From NCBI RefSeq assembly GCF_025515205.1, contig NZ_JAOPFX010000002.1:372001-436000 (forward strand): 64,000 bases of DNA, read 5' to 3'. The translations under genes were made by a program, and so were the position numbers. This DNA comes from Microbacterium fluvii (GTDB lineage Bacteria > Actinomycetota > Actinomycetes > Actinomycetales > Microbacteriaceae). How positions within the stretch are numbered: position 1 is the stretch's first letter; the number at the start of each line of letters is the position of its first letter. The notes under the pieces are model-generated. The model was given only the letters and a program-made list of their open reading frames with translations. It was not told where the DNA came from and made no database searches. Shown here in pieces: positions 20,801 to 30,137 of this stretch.

Positions 20801-21111
20801 CCGGGGCGCGGGTTTCGGCGGCGGCCCGCGCCGCCTCCGAAACCCCCACCCGCCGCCGAAGCCCCGCCTCCCGCACGCGAGACCCCGCTTTCGGCGCGAA
20901 ACCCGGAGCCACAGGCGGGGTCTGGCGGTGCAACCCGGGTTTCGCGTGAGACCCACCCCATCCACCGAAACCCGGGCAGGGTCCCGACACCCTGCATCCG
21001 GATCGCGAGCCCCCGAATTCGGGGTCAGATCCGGCGCCACAGGCGGGGTCTGACGGCGGAAGCAGGGTCTCGCGTGAGACTGGTCGAAGAATCCGAGCGA
21101 AGGAGCAACCC
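20801..21111. other. xylA-xylB intergenic palindrome array
   Basis: No gene is seen in these 311 bp. It holds GGGTTTCGG...CCGAAACCC (20810-20845), which may terminate or attenuate xylA transcripts; a 12-base perfect inverted repeat CGCGAAACCCGG / CCGGGTTTCGCG (20895-20906, 20935-20946); GCAGGGT/ACCCTGC (20976-20995); and a direct repeat of about 47 bp (20906-20952 and 21034-21080) containing GCCACAGGCGGGGTCTG and ending GCGTGAGAC. The RBS of xylB (GAAGGAG) is at its right end. Confidence 0.75.
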
Positions 21112-22449
21112 GTGAGCCTCGTTATGGGCGTCGACTCGTCGACGCAGTCGTGCAAGGTCGTGATCGTCGACGCCGCCACCGGCGCGGTCGTGCGGGAGGG
21201 ACGCGCGAGCCACCCCGACGGCACGTCGGTCGATCCCGAGGCGTGGTGGCAGGCGCTGCAGCAGGCGATCGCCGCAGCGGGCGGCCTCGACGACGTCGAG
21301 GCGCCTGCGCTGAGCGAGGGCGCCGCGGGTGGCCGAGTCGAAGCGTGGGCCATCGGCGGCCAACAGCACGGCATGGTCGCCCTCGATGCCGAGGGCAGGG
21401 TCATCCGCGACGCCCTGCTGTGGAACGACACGCGATCGGCGGATGCGGCATCCGCCCTCACCGCCGAATTCGGCGCCGCGGCGCTCGCCGAGCGCTCGGG
21501 GCTCGTGCCGGTGGCCTCGTTCACCATCACGAAGCTGCGATGGCTGCGCGACCACGAGCCCGACAACGCCGCTCGGGTGGCGGCCGTCGCCCTGCCGCAC
21601 GACTGGCTCACGTGGCGGCTGCGCGGCTTCGGTCCGGAGAGCCCGCGCGGCCCCGTGCTGGACGAGCTCGTCACCGACCGCTCCGACGCCTCGGGGACCG
21701 GCTACTGGAACCCCGAGACCGGAGACTACGACCGCGACCTGCTGATCGCGGCGCTCGGCCACGACGCCGTGCTGCCTCGCGTACTCGGTCCGACCGAGTC
21801 GGTCGCCGACGCCGACGGGCGCCTCGTCGGCCCCGGCGCGGGCGACAACGCCGGCGCGGCGCTGGGCCTTGCGGCGGCCCCCGGCGACGTCGTCGTCTCG
21901 ATCGGCACGTCGGGCACCGTCTTCGCCGTCAGCGAGCGGCGCACGATCGACCCGACCGGCACGGTCGCCGGCTTCGCCGACGCCGACGGGTACTTCCTGC
22001 CGCTCGTGGCGACCCTCAACGCCGCCCGCGTGCTGAGCGCGATCGCGGGCCTCCTCGGCGTCGACCACGCCGGCCTCAGCGACCTCGCCCTGGCCGCAGG
22101 GCCGGGCGCGGGAGGGCTCACGCTGCTGCCGTATTTCGAGGGCGAGCGCACTCCCAATCTGCCGGATGCGACAGCATCCCTCTCGGGAATGACCCTGGCC
22201 TCGACGACCCGCGAGAACCTGGCCCGCGCCGCGGTCGAAGGCATGCTCGGCGGGCTCGGCGCGGGGCTCGAGGCCCTGCGCGGTCTTGGCGTGCCGCTCG
22301 AGCGGGCGCTGCTCATCGGCGGCGGCGCGCAGTCGGAGGCCGTGCGGGCGATCGCCCCGCGGGTGCTCGGGCTGCCGGTCGAGGTGCCCGCGCCCGCCGA
22401 ATACGTCGCGCTCGGCGCCGCCCGCCAGGCCGCCCGCCTGCTCACCTGA
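21112..22449 (+). CDS. xylB: Xylulokinase (FGGY family)
   Basis: 445 residues, slightly short for the family but complete. FGGY N-terminal fold starts [16 protein letters not shown]; the substrate region [14 protein letters not shown], the second-domain phosphate motif [12 protein letters not shown], and the C-terminal [15 protein letters not shown] adenosine motif are present. Phosphorylates D-xylulose to xylulose-5-phosphate for the pentose phosphate pathway. GTG start with well placed GAAGGAG. Confidence 0.94.
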   Translation: MSLVMGVDSSTQSCKVVIVDAATGAVVREGRASHPDGTSVDPEAWWQALQQAIAAAGGLDDVEAPALSEGAAGGRVEAWAIGGQQHGMVALDAEGRVIRDALLWNDTRSADAASALTAEFGAAALAERSGLVPVASFTITKLRWLRDHEPDNAARVAAVALPHDWLTWRLRGFGPESPRGPVLDELVTDRSDASGTGYWNPETGDYDRDLLIAALGHDAVLPRVLGPTESVADADGRLVGPGAGDNAGAALGLAAAPGDVVVSIGTSGTVFAVSERRTIDPTGTVAGFADADGYFLPLVATLNAARVLSAIAGLLGVDHAGLSDLALAAGPGAGGLTLLPYFEGERTPNLPDATASLSGMTLASTTRENLARAAVEGMLGGLGAGLEALRGLGVPLERALLIGGGAQSEAVRAIAPRVLGLPVEVPAPAEYVALGAARQAARLLT

Positions 22450-22455
22450 TCCTGA

Positions 22456-22521
22456 CCCGCAACTTGGCACCTGCGGTCGCCTGAGCCGAGCCCGCAGCGA
22501 CCAAAGCTGCCAAGTTGCGGG
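22456..22521. repeat. 66-bp palindromic repeat, family A, copy 3 (inverted)
   Basis: Arms CCCGCAACTTGGCA / TGCCAAGTTGCGGG, total 66 bp, beginning 6 bp after the xylB stop. Its reverse complement aligns with copies 1 and 2 (for example the shared GCTCAGGCGACCG segment). The arm change GCG to GCA is compensated on the other arm (CGC to TGC), so the stem is preserved. Confidence 0.8.
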
Positions 22522-22555
22522 AAGGGGAAGGGGAAGAGGGGGAAGAGGCTCTGGG

Positions 22556-24199
22556 CTAGGCGTCGCCGAGGGCGGCCGACACCACCGACCTGGCCTCGGC
22601 CTGCACTTCGCGCAGGTGATCCTCGCCCCGCAGCGACTCGGCGTAGAGCTTGTAGACGTCTTCGGTGCCCGAGGGGCGCGCGGCGAACCACGCGTGCTCT
22701 GTGACGACCTTGAGTCCGCCGATCGCTGCGCCGTTGCCCGGCGCGTGCGAGAGCTTCGCGGTGATCGGCTCGCCGGCGAGCTCGGTCGCGGTCACCGCGT
22801 CGGGCGACAGCTGTGCGAGCGCGGCCTTCTGGGCCTTGGATGCCGGGGCGTCCACGCGCTGATAGACCGACGCACCGAACTCGGCCTCGAGCTCGGCGTA
22901 GCGCTGCGATGGCGTCTTGCCGGTGACGGCCAGGATCTCCGAGGCCAGCAGACACAGCAGGATGCCGTCTTTGTCGGTCGTCCAGATCGACCCGTCGAAC
23001 CGCAGGAACGAGGCCCCTGCCGACTCCTCGCCGCCGAACGCGATCGACCCGTCGAGAAGGCCTGGGACGAACCACTTGAACCCGACCGGCACTTCCACCA
23101 GCGTCCGCCCGAGCGAGGCGGCGACCCGGTCGATGATCATCGACGAGACGAGAGTCTTTCCCACCCCGGCGTCGGCGCGCCAGTTCGGGCGGTGCGCATA
23201 GAGGTAGTCGATCGCCACGGCGAGGTAGTGGTTGGGGTTCATGAGCCCCGCGTCGGGGGTCACGATGCCGTGGCGGTCGGCGTCCGCGTCGTTGCCGGTG
23301 AGCAGGTCGTACTCGTGGCGACGGGCGACGAGGGCCGCCATCGCCGACGGCGACGACGGATCCATGCGGATCTTCTCGTCCCAGTCCAGCGTCATGAACC
23401 GCCACGTCGGGTCGACCTCCGGGTTGACCACCGTGAGGTCGAGGCCGTAGACCTCGGCGATGAGCGCCCAGTACTCCACCGACGCGCCGCCCAGCGGATC
23501 GGCGCCGATGCGCACGCCCGCGCGTGCGATCGCCTCGACGTCGATGATGTTCGCGAGATCCCGCACGTACACGTCGCGGAAGTCGTATTCGCCGATCGCG
23601 TCGGCATCGAGGTCTTTGAACGGGGTGCGCCGCACGCCCTCCAGGCCCCCCGCGATCAGCTCGTTCGCGCGGTCGGCGATCCACGAGGTCGCATCGGTGT
23701 CGGCGGGCCCGCCGTTCGGCGGGTTGTACTTGAAGCCGCCGTCACGCGGCGGGTTGTGCGACGGCGTCACGACGATGCCGTCGGAGCGGCCGGGGTCGTC
23801 GTCCGCGCGCCCCCTGTTGTAGGTGAGGATCGCGTGCGAGAGGGCCGGGGTCGGCACCCACGAGTCGCGGGAGTCCGTGCGCACGTCGACGCCGTTGGCC
23901 ACGAGCACCTCGATCGCGCTGCGCTCGGCGGGAAGCGACAGGCCGTGCGTGTCGCGTCCCAGGAAGAGGGGGCCGGCGATCCCCTGTCCGTTGCGGTAGT
24001 CGACGATCGCCTGGGTGGTGGCCAGGATGTGGTCTTCGTTGAAGCTCGTCGTCAGCGCCGAGCCGCGGTGGCCGCTCGTACCGAACACGACGCGCTGCTC
24101 CGGCACGGAGGCGTCGGGCTTCCGGTCGTAGTAGGCGGCGATCAGCTCGTCGATGTCGATGAGGTCGGATGCTTCAGCGGGCTGTCCTGCGCGACTCAT
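22556..24199 (-). CDS. pgm: Phosphoglucomutase (alpha-D-glucose phosphate-specific)
   Basis: 547 residues from the ATG at 24199; an in-frame GTG 21 bp upstream is possible. Interconverts glucose-1-phosphate and glucose-6-phosphate, so it links the Leloir pathway genes to glycolysis. The phosphoserine loop [20 protein letters not shown], the metal loop [10 protein letters not shown] and the sugar-binding GEESAGASF motif are all intact. A CAGACT hexamer lies 6 nt before the ATG and may be the -10 of a leaderless promoter. Convergent with xylB, separated by the family A palindrome. Confidence 0.95.
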   Translation of the reverse strand: MSRAGQPAEASDLIDIDELIAAYYDRKPDASVPEQRVVFGTSGHRGSALTTSFNEDHILATTQAIVDYRNGQGIAGPLFLGRDTHGLSLPAERSAIEVLVANGVDVRTDSRDSWVPTPALSHAILTYNRGRADDDPGRSDGIVVTPSHNPPRDGGFKYNPPNGGPADTDATSWIADRANELIAGGLEGVRRTPFKDLDADAIGEYDFRDVYVRDLANIIDVEAIARAGVRIGADPLGGASVEYWALIAEVYGLDLTVVNPEVDPTWRFMTLDWDEKIRMDPSSPSAMAALVARRHEYDLLTGNDADADRHGIVTPDAGLMNPNHYLAVAIDYLYAHRPNWRADAGVGKTLVSSMIIDRVAASLGRTLVEVPVGFKWFVPGLLDGSIAFGGEESAGASFLRFDGSIWTTDKDGILLCLLASEILAVTGKTPSQRYAELEAEFGASVYQRVDAPASKAQKAALAQLSPDAVTATELAGEPITAKLSHAPGNGAAIGGLKVVTEHAWFAARPSGTEDVYKLYAESLRGEDHLREVQAEARSVVSAALGDA

Positions 24200-24257
24200 G
24201 GGCCTAGTCTGCCCGCTCACGGCATCCGGCGCACCCGTCGCGTGGACAGCAGGGACC

Positions 24258-24902
24258 TCAGTCGCGGCTGAGCGTCGCGATCGCCGTGCCGTCGGCGACC
24301 GCGGTCTCGAGCACCAGCGTCTCGTCGGTGCACGTGAAGGTCGCGTCGGTCAGCGGCGCCCCGGCGATCTGCTCGGCGATCGCTCCTGCGTCGATGGCCT
24401 TGCCCGCAGCATCCGCGACGATCACGAGGTCGTTCACCGAGGTCGTGCCGGTCGTGAGGTGCCCGGGCGTCGCGGTGTAGTCGCCGCTCATCGACCCGCC
24501 CACCTCGACCGACATCGGGGTGCCGGCGGCGTCGATGGCGAGGGTCAGATCGGGGGTCCAGGTGAACGTGTCGGCGGTGATCTCGAGCCCCGCGCTGCCG
24601 TCGGGGGTGAACGTCATGCCCGCTTCGCTCGAGATCGCACCGATCTGGTCGTAGAAGTCGGTCAGCGCCTGCTGATCCATCGTCCACGCACCGAGCAGGC
24701 AGGCCGGGTCGTCGTCGGCCATCGTCGAGGGGGTCGCCGACGCGGACGCCGAGTCCGAGGGCAGAGCCGAGGGGGCGGATGCCGTGGCCTGCGGCGTCGG
24801 TTCGGTCTCTGCCGCCGTGCAGCCGGTCAGCGCCAGCACCGCCAGCAGAGTCGACGTGCCCGCGAGGGCACAGGTGTGCAGCATCCGTTCGCGCGTCATC
24901 AT
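24258..24902 (-). CDS. Putative lipoprotein of unknown function
   Basis: 214 residues. Signal peptide with lipobox ALTGC, predicted lipidated Cys28, followed by a low-complexity Ser/Ala/Pro/Thr linker (~residues 30-65) and a compact, beta-rich domain (~70-214) containing CLLGAWTMD and [14 protein letters not shown], with two Cys that could pair. The W-x-M / T-x-T-W pattern resembles lipocalin-like 'how much ligand' barrels but I do not recognise a family. Start ATG-ATG at 24902 follows AGGGAAG. Divergent from the prephenate dehydratase gene; no functional link is evident. Confidence 0.7.
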   Translation of the reverse strand: MMTRERMLHTCALAGTSTLLAVLALTGCTAAETEPTPQATASAPSALPSDSASASATPSTMADDDPACLLGAWTMDQQALTDFYDQIGAISSEAGMTFTPDGSAGLEITADTFTWTPDLTLAIDAAGTPMSVEVGGSMSGDYTATPGHLTTGTTSVNDLVIVADAAGKAIDAGAIAEQIAGAPLTDATFTCTDETLVLETAVADGTAIATLSRD

Positions 24903-24990
24903 CTCGCTTCCCTGTGCGATCGACCCTAAGCGGGGCCGGGAGCGCATGCAACGCTCGCCGGCCCCTGCGCCGGGGCTAGGCTGGGTGCCC

Positions 24991-25950
24991 GTGAGCACAG
25001 TGCCCGAGGCCGACGCCCGCCGCAGCTACAGCTATCTCGGACCGGCCGGCACCTTCACCGAGGCCGCCCTCGCGCAGGTGCCCGAGGCGCGCGGCCACCA
25101 CTGGAACCCGGTGCGCAACGTCGGCGAAGCGCTCGCCGACGTGGTCGAGGGGCGGTCGGACGCGGCGATGATCGCGATCGAGAACTCGGTCGACGGCGGC
25201 GTCTCGACCGCGCAGGACGCCCTGGCGACAATGCCGGGTCTGCGGATCGTCGGCGAATACCTCGTGCCCGTCGACTTCGTGCTCGTCGGGCGGCCCGGCG
25301 CGCGGCTCGAGGACGTGTCGGTCGTCGCGGCGCATCCCGTCGCCTACGCGCAGTGCCTCGGCTGGCTCGGACAGACCCTTCCCGCCCACGCACACATCCC
25401 CGCCTCGAGCAACGTCGCGGCGGCGATGAGCCTGCTCGACGGCACGAGCGACGCCGATGCCGCGATCGCCCCGCCCGGAATCCTCGAGCACCACGAGCTC
25501 GAGCTGCTCGCCGAGCACATCGGCGACAACGAGAACGCCGTCACGCGCTTCGTGCTCGTCGCCCGCACGACGGCTCCGCCCTCGCCCACCGGCGCCGACA
25601 AGACCTCGCTCATCGTCGAACTCCCAGACGACCACCCCGGGGCGCTCCTCGAGATGCTCGAGCAGTTCGCGACCCGCGGCATCAACCTGTCGCTGCTCGC
25701 GTCGCGCCCGATCGGCGACGCCCTGGGCCGCTACCGCTTCGTCATCGACGCCGACGGGCACGTGTTCGACGAGCGCATGGCCGACGCGCTCATGGGGCTT
25801 CGCCGCTTCAGCCCCAAGGTGATCTTCCTGGGGTCGTACCCTCGCGCCGATCACGCGATCGTGCGCTACCCCGAGCGCTACGCCGACGACGTGTTCGTCG
25901 AAGCGCGCGACTGGCTGCGCGGGCTCGTCTCGGGCGCGCCGCAGGAGTGA
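24991..25950 (+). CDS. pheA: Prephenate dehydratase
   Basis: 319 residues, mono-functional. Converts prephenate to phenylpyruvate in phenylalanine synthesis. Catalytic domain: YLGPAGTFTEAALAQ at the start, AIENSVDGGVS near residue 65 and the TRF motif (NAVTRFVLVA) near 190. C-terminal ACT domain has HPGALLEMLEQFATRGINL. The usual Phe-binding ESRP motif reads ASRP here (LLASRPIG), an E-to-A change that could alter feedback control. The GTG start sits 8 nt after a TAGGCT box, so the message may be leaderless. Followed 1 bp later by the PhzF gene. Confidence 0.93.
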   Translation: MSTVPEADARRSYSYLGPAGTFTEAALAQVPEARGHHWNPVRNVGEALADVVEGRSDAAMIAIENSVDGGVSTAQDALATMPGLRIVGEYLVPVDFVLVGRPGARLEDVSVVAAHPVAYAQCLGWLGQTLPAHAHIPASSNVAAAMSLLDGTSDADAAIAPPGILEHHELELLAEHIGDNENAVTRFVLVARTTAPPSPTGADKTSLIVELPDDHPGALLEMLEQFATRGINLSLLASRPIGDALGRYRFVIDADGHVFDERMADALMGLRRFSPKVIFLGSYPRADHAIVRYPERYADDVFVEARDWLRGLVSGAPQE

Positions 25951-25951
25951 C

Positions 25952-26791
25952 ATGACAGACGTGCTCCGTTACGCCGCCTTCGTCGACCCCGCTCAGCCGG
26001 GCGGCGGCAATCCGGCCGGCGTCGTGCTCGACGCGGCATCGCTGACCGACGAGCGGATGCAGGCCATCGCGGCCGAGATCGGCTATGCCGAGACCGCCTT
26101 CGTGCTCGGGGCGACCGGTGACGGTGCGCGCCGCATCCGCTATTTCTCGCCGATCGCCGAGGTGCCCTTCTGCGGCCACGCGACGATCGCGACGGCCGTC
26201 GCGATCGCCGAGCGCGAGGGGGCGGGACTCGTGCGGTTCGCCACGCCCGTCGGCGAGGTGCCGATCGCGACGGATGCCGCCTCCGCCGGCCTGCGCGCGA
26301 CGTTCACGAGCGTCGAGCCCACCGTCGGCGCCTTCGACGAGGGCGTGCTCGCGCGCCTGCTCGCGCTGCTGGGGTTGGAGACGGCCGACCTCGACCCTCG
26401 CTTTCCGCCGCGCATCGCGAACGCGGGCAACCCGCATCCGGTGCTCGTGATCGCCTCGGCAGAGCGCTTCGACGGGTTCGGCTTCGCCCAGGCGGCGGTG
26501 CGCGCGCTCATGGACGAGCAGGGCTGGAGCGGCACCGTCACGGTGATGCACGGCGAAGGCGCCGAGTGGGAGGCGCGCAACCTGTTTCCCGTCGGCACGA
26601 TCTCGGAAGACCCGGCGACGGGGTCGGCGGCAGCGGCGTTCGGCGGCTATCTGCGGGCACTCGGCGCCGTGCCGGCAGACGGCCGGGTGCGCGTGCGGCA
26701 GGGCAGGCACGTCGGCAGCCCGTGCCTGCTCGAGGTCGAGATCCCGTCGGCGGGCGGCGTGCGCGTGAGCGGCGGCGCCGCGGCTCTGTGA
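25952..26791 (+). CDS. PhzF-family isomerase/epimerase
   Basis: 279 residues with the two-lobed PhzF (diaminopimelate-epimerase-like) fold. Diagnostic stretches are the N-terminal GGGNPAGVVLD, the catalytic EIGYAETAFVLG glutamate, FCGHATIATAV, and the C-terminal EDPATGSAAAAFGGYLR. Actual substrates of most PhzF proteins are unknown. One bp separates it from pheA, so the two share a transcript; no phenazine genes are nearby, so a role in phenazine synthesis is unlikely. Confidence 0.9.
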   Translation: MTDVLRYAAFVDPAQPGGGNPAGVVLDAASLTDERMQAIAAEIGYAETAFVLGATGDGARRIRYFSPIAEVPFCGHATIATAVAIAEREGAGLVRFATPVGEVPIATDAASAGLRATFTSVEPTVGAFDEGVLARLLALLGLETADLDPRFPPRIANAGNPHPVLVIASAERFDGFGFAQAAVRALMDEQGWSGTVTVMHGEGAEWEARNLFPVGTISEDPATGSAAAAFGGYLRALGAVPADGRVRVRQGRHVGSPCLLEVEIPSAGGVRVSGGAAAL

Positions 26792-26797
26792 CCTGTC

Positions 26798-27844
26798 TCA
26801 GCCGGCGATGAGCTCGAGGGTCTGGATGCGGCCGGTCGCGGCATCCATCGGCTCGGCGTCGTAGGCGCCCGACACCGGCGAGACCATGATCTCGTCGACC
26901 CCGTACTGCGCAGCCAGAGCGGTGAGGGCCGCGGTGACGTCGCTGCCGGTGCCGATCGCCCATCGGCGGCGGATGCCGTCGATGATCGGGGCGGCGAGCT
27001 GGTCGACCGCCTCTGCCGCCGCGGCCTGCTCGACCGTCTCGAGCGCCGTGAGCGGCCGATTGCCGCGGAGCCTCGCCATCATCCGCGCCTGCGGCAGCGC
27101 GCGGGCCTCGGCCTCGTCGGCGGTGGGGGCGGCCACGACGTTCATCGTGAGGAAGGTGCGCGGCTGGGGGTGCGCCTCGCTCGCGACGAACCCCTGCCGG
27201 TAGAGGTCGAGCGCCCGCTCGAGGCCTTCGCCGGAGAAGTGGTTCGCGAACACGTAGGGCAGGCCCAGGGATGCCGCCAGCTGCGCCGAGTAGTCGCTCG
27301 AGCCCAGCAGCCACACCTCGGGCGTCGAGGTGGCGGCGGGGGTCGCGTGCACGTCGTAGGTGCCGCCGCTCGTGAATTGGAGCGAGGCGCCCTCGGGCGA
27401 AGCGAGGGCGAGGATGTCGTGGATGTGCTGCGGAAAGCGCTCGACGTCGCTGGAGGTGCCCGACTGCCGCAGCAGCTGCGTGATGACGGGGTCGCTGCCC
27501 GGCGCCCGGCCGATGCCGAGGTCGATGCGGCCGGGGGCGATCGCCTCGAGCGCGGCGAACTGCTCGGCGACCACGAGCGGGGCGTGGTTGGGCAGCATCA
27601 CGCCGCCCGAGCCGACGCGGATGCGGTGGGTGCGGGCCGCGGCCGCCGCGATCAGCACCGGCGGGGTCGTCGAGGCGACGGCGGGCATGTTGTGGTGCTC
27701 GGCGAACCAGTAGCGGCGGTAGCCCAGCTCGTCGGCGCGCTGCGCGAGGCCGAGCGATGCGGCCACGGCCTGGGCGCTGGTCTGACCCGTGCGCACCGGC
27801 ACGAGATCGAGCACGGACAGGGCAGGGGCAGGGGTGTCGCTCAT
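26798..27844 (-). CDS. LLM class flavin-dependent oxidoreductase (MsnO8-like)
   Basis: 348 residues from the ATG at 27844. Starts LSVLDLVPVRTGQTSAQA and continues with the family's RYWFAEHHNMPAVASTTPP, RVGSGGVMLPNHAPLVVAEQ and LGIGRAPGSD motifs, the set typical of the MsnO8/luciferase-like subgroup that binds FMN. Probably a cytoplasmic monooxygenase or reductase with unknown substrate. Stands alone, convergent with the PhzF gene. The start region lacks a clear RBS. Confidence 0.88.
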   Translation of the reverse strand: MSDTPAPALSVLDLVPVRTGQTSAQAVAASLGLAQRADELGYRRYWFAEHHNMPAVASTTPPVLIAAAAARTHRIRVGSGGVMLPNHAPLVVAEQFAALEAIAPGRIDLGIGRAPGSDPVITQLLRQSGTSSDVERFPQHIHDILALASPEGASLQFTSGGTYDVHATPAATSTPEVWLLGSSDYSAQLAASLGLPYVFANHFSGEGLERALDLYRQGFVASEAHPQPRTFLTMNVVAAPTADEAEARALPQARMMARLRGNRPLTALETVEQAAAAEAVDQLAAPIIDGIRRRWAIGTGSDVTAALTALAAQYGVDEIMVSPVSGAYDAEPMDAATGRIQTLELIAG

Positions 27845-27884
27845 CGTGAAGAGCAACGTCGCGGCGCCGAAGGTATTCCGCGAC

Positions 27885-30035
27885 TCACCGGCGCGAGCGC
27901 CACGCGCGTCGCAGCTCCGCGATCGCTTCGGCCGCCGGCACGTACCCGTCGCCACGGCGGACGCCCCGCACGGCGTCGTCGAGCACCGTCAGCATCCGTC
28001 GCTTCGACAGCGCACGCAACGCCGAGACGTCGTGCACTCCGGCTGCCGACAGTCGGGCGTACAGCAGCGGCACGCGCGCCCGCCACCGCTTCGGGGTCGT
28101 CGAGATGAGGTGCGTGGCCAGTCGCGCGGCCCGCCGCAGATAGGCGTAGGCCTCGGGCTGAAGCCAGAGGTAGCGCGACAGATCGATCGACCGCGCGGCC
28201 AGCACGGCCGGGTCGGTGATCCCGATCTCGGCCAGGCGCTCGCGGTGGGCGGCCAGCGGTGGGCTCTGCCACACGTCGGCCGGCAGGTCGGGGTGCAGCA
28301 GCATCCATGCCGAATCGCGGATGCGGGCCAGCTCGGGGTCGCGCGGAGCCCACGCGCGGATGCGCGAGTGGCGCAGCGCGATGACCAGCTGGGGCTCGCA
28401 CGGGCGCCCTGACATCGCCAGATACGTGGCGACCGAGTAGGCGACCGTCGGCACCTCGGAGCGCATGGCGGCCGCGAACCATTTCTCGGTGTCGCGCAGC
28501 TCGTCGGCGAGCCCGGTGGGATACAGCCCGCTGTCGGCGAGCCGGTGCAGGGTCATCGCGGTGCGCCCCTGCAGGTCGGCCACGAACTCCTGATCGTCGA
28601 ACCGCGGGTTGCCGGCCATCGCCTCGATCAGCTCGATCAGCTCGACGATCACGCGCACGTCGTGCTCGGGGATCGGCCGACGATACGGAGCGCGCGCGGG
28701 GGGCGCCTTCTTCGGCTTCTTCGACGCCGTGGCCGTCGACAGCTCGTCGACGGCGACCCTGTTGCGCAGGGCCATGAGCCACAGCACGAGCGTGCGCGCC
28801 AGCAGCGCGTAGGGGGCGTCTTCGACGCGCAGGCGTCGCCACGCGGGCTGCGCGCGGCGGTGCAGGGTGCGGCCGAAGGGCTCTCGACGACCGCACAGCG
28901 GAGCGATGCGGTCGGCCAGCTGTTCGAGGGCCGCCATGTAGGCCTCGAGTGCGTCGGCGTCGTTGGCGGTGCGCCCCGTGCGGGTCACCGAGCGAGCGGT
29001 GGCCAGGGTGTTGTCGGGGTCGTGCCGAAGGGCGGCGCGGATCAGCAGCTCTTCCTGCGCTCCGCCCGGCTGGAGGCTCGCCAGATCGACCAGTCCCACG
29101 CTCTGCCACTTCTTCGCGCCGTACAGCCCCCGCACGTCGCGGTAGCCGCGGGCGAGCGAGACCGCCACCACGGCGGCGGCCATGCGCAGCGGCGTGTCGT
29201 CCGGCAGCTCGAGATCATCGAGTTCCAGCTCGTCGAGGTCGATCAGCTCGCTGGCCATCGACCTGCCGTTCCAGTCCACGCGCACCACGGCCCTGCGCGT
29301 GTCGAGCAGATGCACGTCGACCCGCCATGGCGAGACGTTCGCGACGAACTGCCAGATCGTGAGCACCGCCTTGACCAGGGCGTTGTCGGTGACGGTCGCC
29401 GTGGCCTCGGTGAGCTGGGTGATGTCGCTGGCCCCGGGGATCTCGACGCCGCGGGGCTTGGTCGCGCCCATCCGCCGCACCAGCAGCACGAGTCGCGCCG
29501 AGGCGCCCGGCGACGCCGTGCCGTCGTCGGCGGCGACCGAGGCGAGCAGACGAGGGCGCACTCCGAGCCACCACGACAGTCGCGCCGTGCCGACGGCGAC
29601 CGCCAGCACGCCGACGACCGAAGCGAGCCAGGCGGTGGCGGTGACGCCGGTGACGACCAGGCACCATCCGATGAAGATCGTGAAGGCCCAGGCGGCGCCC
29701 TGCCAGCCGGTGATCGGCGCGCCGTCTGCCGTGCGCTGCGAGCGCGGGCGGAGCCGCTGCCAGGGGATGGCGAAGACGATCAGTCGTGCCAGCACGGCGC
29801 AGATCGCCGTGGCCCCTCCCGCCCACAGGGCGAGGGTGAGCAGGGGCTCGAACCAGCCCGAGCGGAACAGCTCCCATCGCGCGGCGCCGGCGAGGGCCGC
29901 GGTCGAGGCCGTCGGCGACGGCGATGCGGATGCGGCGACGCCGGGCGCTGCGGCGGGGGCGCTCGAGCAGGCGGTCATCGTGGCGCCGGCGGCGATCGTC
30001 ATCACCACCAGCGCGACCCGCGCGCTGCTCTTCAC
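27885..30035 (-). CDS. Large membrane-anchored protein of unknown function
   Basis: 716 residues from the GTG at 30035, after a purine-rich GGGGGG stretch. N-terminus has a possible lipoprotein signal (TMTAC, Cys23) and Ser/Pro/Ala linker, then two or three membrane spans: PLLTLALWAGGATAICAVLA (~residue 65), WAFTIFIGWCLVVTGVTATA and VVGVLAVAVGTARLSWWLG (~115-160). The remaining ~550 residues are cytoplasmic, charged and mostly helical, without a domain I recognise; ARGYRDVRGLYGAKKWQSVG and a repeat-like helical C-terminus stand out, suggesting a TPR/alpha-solenoid-like scaffold. Both a lipid anchor and membrane spans in one chain would be unusual; the first segment may instead be a plain membrane helix. 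Divergent from the LacI gene. Confidence 0.75.
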   Translation of the reverse strand: MKSSARVALVVMTIAAGATMTACSSAPAAAPGVAASASPSPTASTAALAGAARWELFRSGWFEPLLTLALWAGGATAICAVLARLIVFAIPWQRLRPRSQRTADGAPITGWQGAAWAFTIFIGWCLVVTGVTATAWLASVVGVLAVAVGTARLSWWLGVRPRLLASVAADDGTASPGASARLVLLVRRMGATKPRGVEIPGASDITQLTEATATVTDNALVKAVLTIWQFVANVSPWRVDVHLLDTRRAVVRVDWNGRSMASELIDLDELELDDLELPDDTPLRMAAAVVAVSLARGYRDVRGLYGAKKWQSVGLVDLASLQPGGAQEELLIRAALRHDPDNTLATARSVTRTGRTANDADALEAYMAALEQLADRIAPLCGRREPFGRTLHRRAQPAWRRLRVEDAPYALLARTLVLWLMALRNRVAVDELSTATASKKPKKAPPARAPYRRPIPEHDVRVIVELIELIEAMAGNPRFDDQEFVADLQGRTAMTLHRLADSGLYPTGLADELRDTEKWFAAAMRSEVPTVAYSVATYLAMSGRPCEPQLVIALRHSRIRAWAPRDPELARIRDSAWMLLHPDLPADVWQSPPLAAHRERLAEIGITDPAVLAARSIDLSRYLWLQPEAYAYLRRAARLATHLISTTPKRWRARVPLLYARLSAAGVHDVSALRALSKRRMLTVLDDAVRGVRRGDGYVPAAEAIAELRRAWRSRR

Positions 30036-30092
30036 GGCAGACCCCCCGGTGCTCCCCTGTGCCCTGCAAGATATCGGGCGACGGATCGCACG

Positions 30093-30131
30093 GCAAGAAC
30101 CTGCAAGCTCTTGCAAGTTCTTGCGTACACT
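30093..30131 (+). promoter_or_regulatory. Operator array and -10 box of the LacI gene at 30138
   Basis: GCAAG occurs at 30093, 30103 and 30113, and GC again at 30123, i.e. a 10-bp (one helical turn) repeat, giving overlapping inverted repeats such as TGCAAG-CT-CTTGCA. TACACT (30126-30131) follows, 6 nt from the ATG. The terminal AGTTCTTGC (30116-30124) reappears at 31324-31332 on the GH13 promoter. Confidence 0.6.
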
Positions 30132-30137
30132 GTCGCC

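Noticed and set aside
25952..26791. PhzF-like gene as evidence for a phenazine cluster
   Set aside because: No other phz genes nearby; PhzF-like proteins are widespread and mostly unrelated to phenazine.
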